Shown here piece after piece: positions 1 through 10,961 of a stretch of DNA of 64,000 nt. The notes beneath the pieces were generated by a model that saw only the letters and a list, made by a program, of their open reading frames with translations, had not been told where the DNA came from and did not search any database. Source of the DNA: Taudactylus pleione (lineage: Eukaryota; Chordata; Amphibia; Anura; Myobatrachidae). Every line of letters starts with the position of its first letter. The first letter of the stretch is position 1. Position numbers and translations under genes: made by a program. Location: contig JAUIMM010000570.1 in NCBI GenBank assembly GCA_031769625.1, forward strand, positions 868,001 through 932,000. The letters run 5' to 3'.

Positions 1-60
<60 letters not shown>
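1..60. repeat. (TA)n microsatellite
   Basis: A pure TA dinucleotide run at the very start of the window; its true left end lies outside. Confidence 0.97.
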
Positions 61-67
<7 letters not shown>

Positions 68-226
68 TAATGGGATGTTGACAAGCTAAAGCAGAGCAGT
101 GCTGTATTTTTTTGTTCTATTGGAGTCTCACTGAGTGCCATCCCATTCTTGTTACTATTGACATACCTTCCCAGGGAAGTGCACAGGAGCATTCAGGCCA
201 CAGAGCTTGTGCTGGTCCTCCACGAG

Positions 227-274
<48 letters not shown>

Positions 275-2095
275 GAATGAATGCTGTGTCTATATGTGAG
301 TGTTGCATACTTTTGATTCATTTTTCAATCAACATCCACCCTGTGACTGAGACTGATAACGTATCCCCACCCTGGGATGCCTCGGGACACTTGCAGGTTG
401 GTGGTCCAGCACCAAATCAAATTATTTATGGCCAATGTAATGTAAATATGTGGACAAACAGAAGCGCAAACCTGTCCACCACCTCATAACTGACCCTAAG
501 GATGACAGGTCGGCACAATTTACTTCACTTTACTACATTTATTTCTTAATATCAAACTTTTGGCTTAGGGGTGCTGTGAAAACAATACTGATACTCTAGG
601 CCACTGTGATTTTAAAAGTTTGGGAACCACTGGTCTAGATCATTGGTGTGGGGGATAATTTAAACATACACTCCCATACACCTCTGTATTGTGGCCAACC
701 TATACGTTTAATTGTACATATGAGTTGTAGAGATACCGTGTGCGGGAGCAGAAGAGAAGATTACAGTACCTACAGGCCACATTGCTTGTTCTCAGTAACG
801 TACGTACCCCCGGAACTTGTATAACTTATGTGGTCCTTATTAGGCTGCGTCACGTGAACCTTTTTTTAAAATCCATTTAAAGCACTATCCTACACAGGAA
901 GGCATCTCCGTATTGGGTGGACCTGGCCATATTTCCTCCATACCATTCGGTGTAAGGTTGTCTCATGTGGGATCTCTTGAACGCTGCACTTTTCTAGCAA
1001 CAAAATAGCAACAATTATAATGCATTTATCTCGGCAATGGGGACATGTGAAAAACAGAAAAGAAATGATCAGAAAGCAAAATAACCAATGTGCCTGTAAT
1101 CATAAATGGTCAGATGCACTCAGTATTATTTAAAAAATATCAAAGACACTGGGACAGATGTACTAAGCTCTGGAAAGTGATTAATTGGAGAGCGATAAAC
1201 TACCAACCAATCGGCTGTTGTCATTTTTCAAACACAGCCTGTAACGTGACAGTTGGGAGCTGAGTGGCTGGTAATTTATCACTTTCCACAGCTTAGTACA
1301 TCCCCCCCCTTCTTAAAAGGCAAGAGAAAAATACAAAACGCATCTACTAGATAAGAATTAAATATATAGTTACCCATATTACCGGTGGTAACTTGGGTAA
1401 ATGTAATGATACCATATAGCTACTCTAATAAACTGAGTATAAACAATTCATAGGGACCTCCAAGTCTAAAATCCAGGTATATGATTAATATAAAATTTCT
1501 GTAATATCAGCAGATAATAGCAAGTCCCCGTCCTTTGGATCAGATGGAATATGTCCCAGATGTGGCGCGGGTGATAAATTACAAATACATAGCAGATTTG
1601 ATAGATAAAGGAAGCCCATTTCCAGGTACTAACAGGCAGGAGCTCCGGTTGCCGGTCATGCTGTATTATTGGTTACAGGACTTGATCTGCACATGCGCAG
1701 TCCGGCTCCTGCGAAAATAAAAATGGATTATTTACATAAATATTGAATTTATGTAAATATTCAACCAGGCCAAAGTGAGGTGTTCCCAATATCTGTTACA
1801 GTAAACCACAGCAGCTCCACCACATGGTGGCGCTGCTCTGCTTTAATTCACTTGATATCTGGAAAACCTCTCCAGGACACCTTTTCCATAGAGTGGTCCC
1901 AGTGATGTATGGATTTATGACCAGAGGGTTCAAATGTGCGGCCATCGATACAAGTATCAGGGAAGGATCCTTCTTCATGGATTTTTGCAAAAACAGTCCA
2001 TACACTTCTATAGACAACAGATTGCGTTAGTTAGCGGACACAAACTCCAGAAAGTTGCTCTAGGATTGTATGGGGCTGCATAGCTATCCAGGTTG
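61..2095. other. intergenic, no gene seen
   Basis: AT-rich sequence without a convincing exon or long ORF. It includes a second (TA)n run at 228-270 and one small MITE (listed separately). Short ORFs here lack any recognisable domain. Confidence 0.6.
1151..1307. mobile_element. small MITE with inverted ends
   Basis: The ends are inverted copies: ATGTACTAAGC on the left and GCTTAGTACAT on the right, followed by AAGTGATTAA and TTATCACTTT as further inverted matches. The centre has CCAATCGGCTGTTGTCA. Related units lie at 33705-34036. No coding capacity, so non-autonomous. Confidence 0.75.
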
Positions 2096-2103
2096 CTCCA
2101 GAG

Positions 2104-2256
2104 CAGGGGTGGGCAATAAGCGTCCCTCCAGCTGTTGTTGAACTACACATCCCAGCATGCCTTGCAACAGTTTTAGCATGGCCAAATAGCAAAACTGTGG
2201 CAAGGCGTGCTGGGATGTGTAGTTTTTACAACAGCTGGGGGGCTGCTAATTGCCTA
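2104..2256. mobile_element. fold-back hAT-type MITE, 153 bp
   Basis: The 8-bp direct repeat CTCCAGAG lies at 2096-2103 and again at 2257-2264. Between them the sequence folds back on itself: CAGCTGTTGTTGAACTACAC on the left pairs with GTGTAGTTTTTACAACAGCTG on the right, and CCCAGCATGCCTTGC pairs with GCAAGGCGTGCTGGG. The left end CAGGGGTGGGCAAT is typical of hAT elements; the right end is shortened to ATTGCCTA. Confidence 0.85.
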
Positions 2257-3258
2257 CTCCAGAGGATAGTATGGCGGCTACATAACATTCCAGGCTGCTC
2301 AAGGGGATTGTATGGTTCTGCGTAACTCTCCAATATCTGCTGTGGACCTTTTTTTAATACATATGGGGATCCTTATATATTGCAGTTCATTTGAGAATAA
2401 CTGCAGTTTTTGGAGCATTTGCTGCATTTTTTTTCTTTGATATATCCCGGCCTTACAGGATGTATTTTCCTATTTATTTATATTTTTAGAATCTGGCTTT
2501 TTGCTGTTTTTTCTTTTTTTTGAAAAGGTGGATTAATGCCTGAAGAAAGAATCACAAAGTATTTATGGTGTTTTACAGCATAAAAAACATACATTTGCTT
2601 TTACTTCATTTTCTTGTCATTTCAATGAATAAAAATTCCCCCCCTTTTTTTTTTTTTTTTGGCCATTTTGTGTAAATGTGATTTGCCATAGGCCAGTGCG
2701 AAGGTGCTTGGACAAAATCCAACTCCTGGGGAAAAAAAAGGTACTGGAGAAGAGAAAATATGTTGGCGTGGCCAGTGCCAAAATTTGCAGTCCTCAAATT
2801 CTCATGCACGTTACAGACTCATCGGCTGCTGTCCCCACTGCTGGTGCAGGAGGCGGTGGTCACGACTCGGGCCGGATTTCCCGCTAGGCATCCTAGGCGC
2901 TCGCCTAGGGCCCGTCGGGACCCAAGGGGCCCGTGGACGGGGCCCCTTTCCATAAAGAAATCACCAGATTACAGCGTTCCCAGAGGAGCACTGCGCAACA
3001 TCATGACGTCACGCGCTCCCACCTCCACTGCCAGAGAGTCCAGCACGGCTGTCGGTGCTCTCTAGAATGGGGAATGAGTGTGCGCAGCTGGTCATCTGCG
3101 CGCGGCATGAGGGAAGGGTAACTCACCGGGGACCCGCTGCCCTGTCCCTCCCAGCTGATCCATCATCTTCATCCAGCTAGCCCCGCCGCGGGCCTGCCCC
3201 AGCAGCCACTCTGCCAGCCTTCCAATTAATTACCCTGATGAGTTGCCATATACACACT

Positions 3259-3262
<4 letters not shown>

Positions 3263-3289
<27 letters not shown>

Positions 3290-3328
3290 AATGTGCATCT
3301 ATCTCAATGGGAATAATTATATACAGTA

Positions 3329-3396
<68 letters not shown>

Positions 3397-3404
3397 TATA
3401 TGTA

Positions 3405-3440
<36 letters not shown>
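3263..3440. repeat. compound TA/TG/CA microsatellite
   Basis: Blocks of (TA)n, (TG)n, (CA)n and again (TA)n. The long Tyr/Ile-rich ORFs across it are translations of the repeat, not genes. Confidence 0.95.
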
Positions 3441-3444
<4 letters not shown>

Positions 3445-3485
3445 TACACACATTATTTTTGCACAGTGTTTTCATTTTCCATTAT

Positions 3486-4153
3486 AGGGCCGTATTCAAT
3501 TATAAGCGAAAAGTCCGTTTCGGCGTTACTTTTTTGCCGGTTTCAACTTATCCACGTTTTCAATTGTAGCGTCTTTTCGCCGGCGTGATAACGCAATACA
3601 ATGTAATAAGCAAAAAAGTTTAGCCTATGAATACCCGGCAGAATTGGGGTTTTGGGGTGCAATGTTGCGGGAACAATCCTGCACCCTGTGGACACCTCCC
3701 CTTGACGCTAACTCCAAATGGTCGAAAAAAATCAAAGTGGGGGTACAAATTCAAAAACTAGCGAAACAGCCTTTGGGGGGATCTGCAAGTATGGGGGAGG
3801 TGTATTTTTGATTCCAGGTGTTTGCTGAAGGTGCATTTTTGCCATTTTATTTTAATGCTGGACTTTAGCAACTTAAAATATGCTAGCACCCACTTTCATG
3901 TACCCCAAATTCGATGGGAATACTTACTTAACAAAAAAAATTGCTAAATGCTATTCTTCACCCCTGTCCCAAAGACGCTAAATAGCTCCTATTGAGACCG
4001 TTCAAAGACCCCAAATACCTTCAGCGGGGGTACCCATAGTGAACCCTCATGTCAGAGCATCTGTCAGGCTGATTTCCCCAAAAACGACAGGACTTTTCGC
4101 CTGTTTGAGTTTCGCCGGGTCCCGTTTTCGCTGATTTGGAATTGAATACGGGG
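3486..4153. mobile_element. MITE nested in the 2867-4413 element
   Basis: Inverted ends GGGCCGTATTCAATT and GGAATTGAATACGGG enclose GC-richer sequence with repeated AAAAGTCCG/TTTTCGC words. No ORF of note. Boundaries judged from the inverted ends only. Confidence 0.6.
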
Positions 4154-4421
4154 ATACGCTTGCGAAACTTTTTCGCACCTAAAACCAGCGATGATGGCGA
4201 AAAGTCCGGTAACTGACTTTTTGCTTCTAATTAAATATGTTTAATGTCCGTAATGTTTAAAGCATTAAAGAGTTGAATATAAGGAGGGAAAACAAAAAAG
4301 TTACGTAAGGGCATGAATCAGGAACTCACATATAGTGCTATGGATTGTTTGAGGGAGGGGGGCCCCAAACTGGTATCTTGCCTAGGGCCCTATGAGGTCT
4401 AAACCTGGCTCTGGTCATGAC

Positions 4422-5786
4422 ATCCGCTATGGTTCCGCCCTGAACTCTGGCCATGGTGCATCGGGCCCATCATGCTCGTTGGGCAGGAATTCACAGTCGT
4501 CCCACTTACAAATGCTCTTAGCTGGAATATCTTGCCTCTGGCAGGTCCTACATTCTGCTGGCGGTATTCAAGCGTCGGAGCCTCCTGTGGGGGCGCCCCC
4601 TCCTAGTCCGGCGTCTCAGCTGGCACTCGGTGTTAGTTGTGACTAGGATTGTTCCCAGTCCGTCATTGACCCTCTTGAGCTAACTACCCCTGCGACCCTA
4701 GCCCTATTGCGCCAGCTGTGGCCTGGTGCAGTGTCCCCTATTTTATGTTGCAGCATGTTCCCTTTTACCAGGGTTCAGGGTCTACTCTGGATTGGGTGAT
4801 GCCACCAGCATGGGGTCACCTTCTGGCAGTGCTCTCAACATTTCTTTTCTTTTTAGATTCACCAGTTCCTCCCTGATCTGGCTTGGTGCAGTGTAGACCT
4901 GGTTTGGTTAGACTATCATCTCCACGTCCTTCTGGGCCTGGTATTGTGGCTCTGATGAGCTATGAATCCCAGTCTGGGATGTATAAATGATTATAAAGCT
5001 TCATGTGGCACTTGTATGACAACCAGGATCGCAGGACTGCCGGCAAATCGCAGATTTCGGCTCCAAGGAAGTGGAAGTTTGGCTAGAGGTGACGTAGTCA
5101 CACAGCACCATCCTGAGCGCCTGCCAGGGAGAAGGGTGCCGCTTTAGTCTCTTCGCTCCTCTATCAGGACTCCTGCGCATGCTTGGGGGGCTGCGCCTGC
5201 CGTCGGAATCTGCTGAGGTCCCTCCATAGTACATTTGGGGGATGATTAATATTTGCGGGTATCCCCCAAAAGCTGCTGTTTTCATGGGAATATCCCACAC
5301 ATTTTACTTGATAAATAGGCCACTTTGGATTTTTTTCTTTTAAATATAAAGGATAAGGGTTCCCAATATACGTTATATACTCCTTATGTAATACCCCACT
5401 ATACGAGGTATTATGTTTGACTCTTTGAGTGACAGCAGGAGCTGCACTGCTAATGCGCTGAATCGCTGACAGAGGAAAGAGAGAGGAGAAACTCTTCATT
5501 GTGAGTACTATTGGAGGATATTCCCCTTACCTTCATTCTGCAGCATTGACTAGCTCTTACGCTCCCAACTGACTAGAGCAGCGATTAACAGAGACACGAG
5601 AATAGTTATTTAAGGAAAAGCAAGCTAAAGTTCTTCTATAGTAACAGAGACACTTTTTTAATGTAGTCTCCTATTTCACCCAATAGAAGTCTTGCAGTTC
5701 ACAAAACGCTTTAATAGTAGTCATTGAACAAAGCCAGGATATCCATCGTATTGAGTTTAACCAGCTTCTCATTAATTGGAGGCATA
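4422..5786. other. unassigned sequence, probably repeat-derived
   Basis: No supported gene. 4422-4900 is moderately GC-rich, with short ORFs lacking a domain. 5330-5430 matches, in inverse orientation, the block at 15050-15180 (shared word AATACCCCACTA followed by CGAGGTATTATGT), so at least part belongs to a dispersed repeat. Confidence 0.5.
5330..5430 (+). repeat. dispersed repeat, copy 1
   Basis: Contains GGATAAGGGTTCCCAATATAC, CTCCTTAT, AATACCCCACTATACGAGG and TATTATGTTTGACTCT. The same ordered words occur reversed at 15050-15180. Type of parent element unknown. Confidence 0.7.
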
Positions 5787-6125
5787 CAATCCTACCCTCC
5801 CGGTTTTCGCAGGAGGCTCCCAATATTTCGGGTAATCCCCCCCGCACCCCCGGAAGGGTAGGTACTTCTCTCGCATTCTGCCCACTTCATAATGAATTGG
5901 GCAGAATGGGGAGAACTTCGGCGATCGCACTTCCCCGTGTAGGGAGTGGGGCTTGATGCGATTCTACATGAATCGCGTCATTTAGCCCCGCCCTTTATTT
6001 AAATGTGCGGCAATTTGCCACAGAGCGGCGGGGCTTACTCCCGTGAATCGTCAGGTCCCACCCCCGTCGCGACCCAGCTGCTTCTCCTCCCCTGGGAGGA
6101 GATTGACAAGGTAGGCAAGTATGGT
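5787..6125. mobile_element. MITE, 'CCTCCCGG' family
   Basis: Starts with CCTACCCTCCCGG and GGAGGCTCCCAATATTTCGG and ends with GACAAGGTAGGCAAGTATGG. A close relative lies at 20923-21235 and a shorter one near 40545-40910. It is GC-rich compared with its AT-rich surroundings. The 63-aa ORF inside is not credible as a gene. Confidence 0.6.
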
Positions 6126-8362
6126 GGAGGACAGATGACACTGTGCACCCACTTCTTTGCAGGAGAGAACTATTTTACAGTACAGCGCAGATAACAGGTA
6201 ACCACACTCTGTAAGCATAATAAATATATTGCTTCTTCTGAAACTGTATCCATACAGCCTATTATAATATATAGAGATTAATTGTTAGACGACCAGCTTC
6301 AGGAGATCGAAGGTTAGATACAGTTAATGTAATACCCATTACATTTTTCGAAAGGATTTAGAGAGATCAGCTGAAGTCAGGATTGCTACCCACAATATAA
6401 TCTGTCAGAAAGCTATAATTTAAATAGACTCTTTATTCCAACAAACTAGTCATTACATCTAATGTATACCACCGACAGTAACTTGGCCAAGAATTGTAGA
6501 CTTTAAGGGGAAACTAATTTAGTCCGGACTAAAGTTTAGAGTTTAATAATAGATTGGGCTAAAGATGTTCATTGTTTTCTTCAATAAGAGAAAGTTAGCA
6601 ATTTAGTTGAAGGTTAAAATATTGAAACGATATGTACTGTTATTGTTAATTTTTCCAAATATTAACTTTTTAACCTTACCTAAAGTGTATTAAAGTTACC
6701 TAATTCACCAGCCAGTTCATCTTTAGTTAGTTTATTCCGTAATATGCACCGACGAAGGCCTGGGCAGGTAGGACTGCCAGGATTAGCCTGGGTATAGTGT
6801 ATAAATAATTATTTGTATGCATACTGATGAGTAGAGTTAAGCTAGTCTCTATGGTTATTTAATGTGTGCAATTGAATGTTCTAATACACTGTAAGCCTTA
6901 TATAATTCTATTTCAGGGGTATTAATAGTAGCAAAGTGTAGAGTTAGTGTATAGATATAGGAAGCATGGTTACCGTTTCTTAAAGCATTCATAATCATAA
7001 GTTAGTGTTGCACTTTAATGGAAAGTCATTTCATATCTGTTAGACTAGACATTTAATTGATCATTTTAATTCACAATTCCCGGAAATGTACATATGTGAT
7101 GTATGTGTATCCTAAGTGTTACTTAAAGACATATTCAGGTAAGGAGATAAAAGGAAAACCCTCACTGTTGAGGAGTTCCTATGTAATAAAGCGATTGTGA
7201 CTTTACACTGTGTCAATTGCTGTGTTGGGGGTGGGGACCACCTGCCTCTCTGCTGTGGCGCAGGAAAGAAGGAAGCCCAGGAACAACTTAACATCTAAAA
7301 ATTCCATACTACAGATCCTAACCACGCTTGGGTATTACATTGGTAAAACGTTGCGTAAGTATAAAATGGTGGTTGGCGACGCCTTTCCTTAACATGCTTC
7401 ATTCTGAGCAGTTAAGGTAACATCTGACGCATGAGTCTGTAAGGTCACCTGATCCTAAAACGCTAGCTGCTGCATATAATGAGTTGACGTCTATCGATGT
7501 TTATGCGGACTGTACTGATATAGCCTCAGTGTGTGTGGGCTGCTGCTGTGAATGAGTCTCCCTCTCCTGAGATAACACTGGAGCTCAGCACTGCTTCCTG
7601 TACCATAGCCCTCAGGTATTTCCTGCCACGGTCAGTTGAGCTGATTGCTTACTTGTCCATCCACTACACGATTTTAGCAGGCGATTGAATGATAACGACG
7701 TCATTATCGTTCAATCGTTTAAAAATTCGTTTATAAATCGTGCAGTGTTTGGTCGTTAACGATCAACGATGCGCGCTCCCGCTGGTCGTTTGATTGTCTT
7801 GTCAGTCGACTGAACATGCAGGTCAATTTCACTTGATCTATTAAAGATAGTTTGCAAATCGTTCAGACGGAAAGATAAAATTTCAAGGGAAAAAAATCAA
7901 GGGAAAATCGTTTAGAGATTGGACAGGGAGTAGATCGTCTAGTGGATGTGCCTCTTTAGCCTCTGGTTCAGTAACATTTTATGTTGCACCTAGGGGCCCT
8001 TAGGTAGCTTCTTGGATCAGTTCCCTTTAGTCTCTATTTTCTCACATAATCAATAGTTCTGTCACTATAGAGGTAAATGTGCTCTGCCACTAAGACACAC
8101 TGCAGAGGGGAACAGTAGGTACTATACTCACAGAGCTACACTTCTTCAGTGACAGCTCCAGCGGTCAGTCCTCATAAGCTGCGGCCTATCCTTCCCTCTG
8201 CTGGCTGAAGGGCTGGTCCACTAAGCAACTGCCCACCTTCTGGGGCAATCTACTGCCTCAGCTCCCACAGCCGCGTGTTCCTGTCAGGAGCCCTTTACCA
8301 CCATCTGCAGCGCCCTGTTCTCCGAACATTACCTCAGGCACTAACTGATCAACTACTGCTCG
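6126..8362. other. intergenic, no gene seen
   Basis: AT-rich to about 7100, then mixed. No exon with good splice sites and no long ORF. 7100-7400 has features reminiscent of an LTR or retroelement leader, but I cannot assign it. One MITE (7658-7948) is listed separately. Confidence 0.5.
7658..7948. mobile_element. MITE with CATCCACTA ends
   Basis: Inverted ends CATCCACTACACGA and TCGTCTAGTGGATG. Interior is rich in AATCGTT/AACGATT words (GATTGAATGATAACG, GTTAACGATCAACGATGCGCG) shared with the units at 17851-18203, 37365-37914 and 42300-42627, so these form one superfamily of short elements. Confidence 0.75.
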
Positions 8363-8430
8363 CTTCCAACCAGGGCCGGACTGGGTCTGAAAATAGGCCC
8401 TGGCATTTTAAAGCACACAGGCCCATCTTG

Positions 8431-8664
8431 GGGGTCAATCCTATTAGTCGTGATGATCTCGCTGGCGCAAGTCATAGTGGCAGTGGGCGCACTGTACGGC
8501 AGCCTGGATTCGCCTAGTATTGCCCGCAGCCCCATAGGGATTCCAGCAAAATTATACAAATCCTGGCTTGGGTAGTGAAGGGTGCGAGCTGCGGTGACGT
8601 TGGCAGCGTTTAAACGCCGTTGCAACGGCACATCGCACACTTCGCACCTAATAGGATTGACCCC
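8431..8664. mobile_element. nested MITE with GGGGTCAATCC ends
   Basis: Inverted ends GGGGTCAATCCTATTAG and CTAATAGGATTGACCCC match perfectly over 17 bp. Lies inside the 8371-9833 hAT element. Confidence 0.9.
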
Positions 8665-8774
8665 TAGGTGTCAGCATCTGGTTCCTGTCACAGACTACTC
8701 CCCTTGCTATTCCTGACTCCTCCCACTGCTTAGTCCATGCTCTTACACATATAATTAATATTAGAACAACATTA

Positions 8775-9380
8775 AGGGCTGGGACACAGGGGGGTTACAG
8801 GGGTGTGGGTCTGGAACACTGATTTGGGGTTACTGGGGGGGTGAGGGCTGGGACACGGATTTGGGGTTATAGGGAGGGTGAGGGCTGGGACACTGATTTG
8901 GGGTTACAGGGAGGGTGAGGGAAGGGACACTAAATGGGGGTTAAAGGGAGGGTGATGGGGACACTGCAAGGAGTTACAGAGAGGGTAAGGGCTGGGACAT
9001 TGAGGAGGGGGTTTCAGGGAGGGTGGGGGCTGGGACACTGGGGGTTAAAGGGAGGATGAGGGCTGGAACACTGATTAGGGTTACAGGGAAGGTGAGGGCT
9101 GGGACACTGGGGGTTAAAGGGAGGGTGAGGATGGGGACAATGAGGGGGAGATACAGGGAGGGTGACGGTGAGGGCTCAGACACTGATGGGGGGTTAAAGG
9201 GAGGGTGGGGGATGGGACACTGAATGGGGGTTACAGGGAGGGTGGGGGCTGGGACACTGAGGGGGGTTACAGGGAGAGTGAGGGCTGAGACACTAATTGT
9301 GGGTTACAGAGAGGGTGGGGGCTGGGACACTGATTGGAAGGTACAGGTAGGATGAGGCCTGGGATACTGAGGGGGAGATA
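8775..9380. repeat. G-rich minisatellite
   Basis: About fifteen degenerate copies of a 35-45 bp unit containing GGGTTACAGGGAGGG, TGAGGGCTGGGACACTGA. Small ORFs across it on both strands are repeat translations. Confidence 0.9.
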
Positions 9381-9592
9381 CAGTGAATATACATATAAAG
9401 CTGTCTGTCATTAGGGTAAAGAGCAACAGTTTTAAAAAGAAAATAAGGTGCACAATAGTGTTTGGTAGTGCCCCCTCTCCTCTTCACCAGGAGATGCAGC
9501 TGTCGCATTGGGTCTCCTCCTGCACTGCTCCTCTTCCACTTCCAGTTCTTCACATAAAACAGGCAGGGGAGGCGTGTCAGACAGTACTTGTT

Positions 9593-9672
9593 ACTAGAGG
9601 TCCCGCTGGTCCTCTAGTGTCCTCTGGCAGAACATGGCCAGTGGGCACTAGAGGACTAGCGGGACCTCTAGT
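9593..9672. repeat. 27-bp-arm hairpin
   Basis: Arms 9593-9619 and 9646-9672 are inverse complements at 26 of 27 positions (ACTAGAGGTCCCGCTGGTCC on the left), with a 26-base loop. Lies inside the 8371-9833 hAT element near its right end. Confidence 0.85.
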
Positions 9673-10389
9673 ATCATTACTGTTCTTTTTGTGAAATAAA
9701 GATCTTCTTTTAGGCGGTGGCCATTTTGGGAAAGACATTTTGTATAGCATCCAAACAGATGGCCAGACCGGCCCACTAGACCATCGGCCCTTCTGGCATA
9801 TGCCAGAAGTGCCCGAGGGCCGGTCTGGCCCTGCTTCCAACTGTCATATGTATGACCACCTGACACTGGTCATGTGACCTGCTGCTGACCTCTTCAGCAG
9901 CTGAAGAGATTGCTGGGTGTCTGCCTATGTAATGACTAGAGATGAGCGGGTTCGGATCTCAGAGATCCGAACCCACCCGAATTTTGAGATACAGGGCGAG
10001 AACCGAACATTCATTCGGTTCCTCCGCCGGCCCCGGATCTCAAGCCCATAAACCCAAAACCATAGAGACGTACATCTCGCGGCTCGCGTGCTTTCCTCTC
10101 TATGATCCATGCAGTATATAGGGACCATGCGGCGGACGCCATTTCACTCCGGCTGTGGAGACTGAGCAGGGAGGGTGGGTAGTGTAGGGCTGGGAGAGTT
10201 TCTGGTGCTGTGCTGTCTGCTGTGTCCTGGGCTGGTGCTGATCCATTCTGGCCCGGGCTGGTACTGTGCGGTCTGCTGTGTCCATCTGGGCTGGTGCTGA
10301 TCCATCTGGGCTGGTGGTGCTGTGCTGTCTGCAGCGTCCATCTGGGCCCAAGTTCTGGACCCCCACCAAAAAAATACATATATATTGTC

Positions 10390-10690
10390 AATTTATTATC
10401 TGTGTGTGTGTGCGTGTTAGGCTTAACCGCACAAGATACAGCAAGTCAGCAACGCAACCTAGTGCTGCCCGACTCCAGTCATCATCAATCTGTGCTCTGG
10501 GCCCAAGTTCTGGACCTGAAAAATATGTAATTGTAATTTTTTTTTTTTAATATTTGTCTGTGTGTGCGTGTTAGGTTTAACCGCACAAGTTACAGCAAGT
10601 CGGCAACGCAACCTAGTGCTGCCCGACTCCAGTCATCATCAATCTGTGCTCTGGGCCCAAGTTCTATCTGGAGCTGAAAAACAAAGAATC
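10390..10690 (+). repeat. leader tandem repeat of hAT copy 1
   Basis: Two copies, at about 10398 and 10557, share GTTAGGYTTAACCGCACAAG, TACAGCAAGTC, GCAACGCAACCTAGTGCTGC and the phrase ending CTGTGCTCTGGGCCCAAGTT. A third partial start follows. Counterpart of the 23868-24520 array in the other hAT copy, though the unit sequence differs. Confidence 0.85.
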
Positions 10691-10961
10691 AGTGTCTTTT
10701 TTTTTTTTTTCTAATATTTTTGTGCGTGCGCACGACTGCAAGTGTGTGAATTTTGTAACCGCACCTTGGCTACACTATTGGTGCTTGTGACACTGCTTCA
10801 AGACCGTAGAAAATATGGAGGGCTGACAGGAGAGCAAGGCCAAGAATCACATGTTGTAGCTGTCGCCAGCAGTGCAAGGCCATCAACTTCCTCGTCCTTT
10901 ATGAAGGCCCATGCCCCAGGGCTTAAGTCACGCCATCAATATGGTTAAGCTACTTTAACTG

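Larger units (their letters stand above)
2867..4413. mobile_element. non-autonomous hAT-type element, 1.5 kb, nested
   Basis: Left end resembles GGGCCGGATTT and right end resembles AAACCTGGCTC in inverse orientation, as in hAT ends of the CAGGGCCGGATT type. Flanks GTCACGAC (2859-2866) and GTCATGAC (4414-4421) differ by one CpG-decay change. Just inside, GCCTAGGGCCC occurs at both ends. The interior holds an AT microsatellite and a smaller MITE. No transposase reading frame. Confidence 0.75.
8371..9833. mobile_element. non-autonomous hAT element, 1.46 kb
   Basis: Perfect 8-bp target duplication CTTCCAAC at 8363-8370 and 9834-9841. Ends are CAGGGCCGGACTGG on the left and CCGGTCTGGCCCTG on the right. 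The interior is a nested 234-bp MITE, a GGGTTACAGGGAGGG minisatellite and a perfect-looking hairpin, with no transposase. It is a non-autonomous hAT member that has accumulated other repeats. Confidence 0.92.

Noticed and set aside
3243..3588. Two ORFs of about 100 aa rich in Tyr/Ile
   Set aside because: Translation of the TA/TG microsatellite.
7100..7400. LTR of an endogenous retroelement
   Set aside because: No matching second LTR, primer-binding site or TG..CA ends could be shown.
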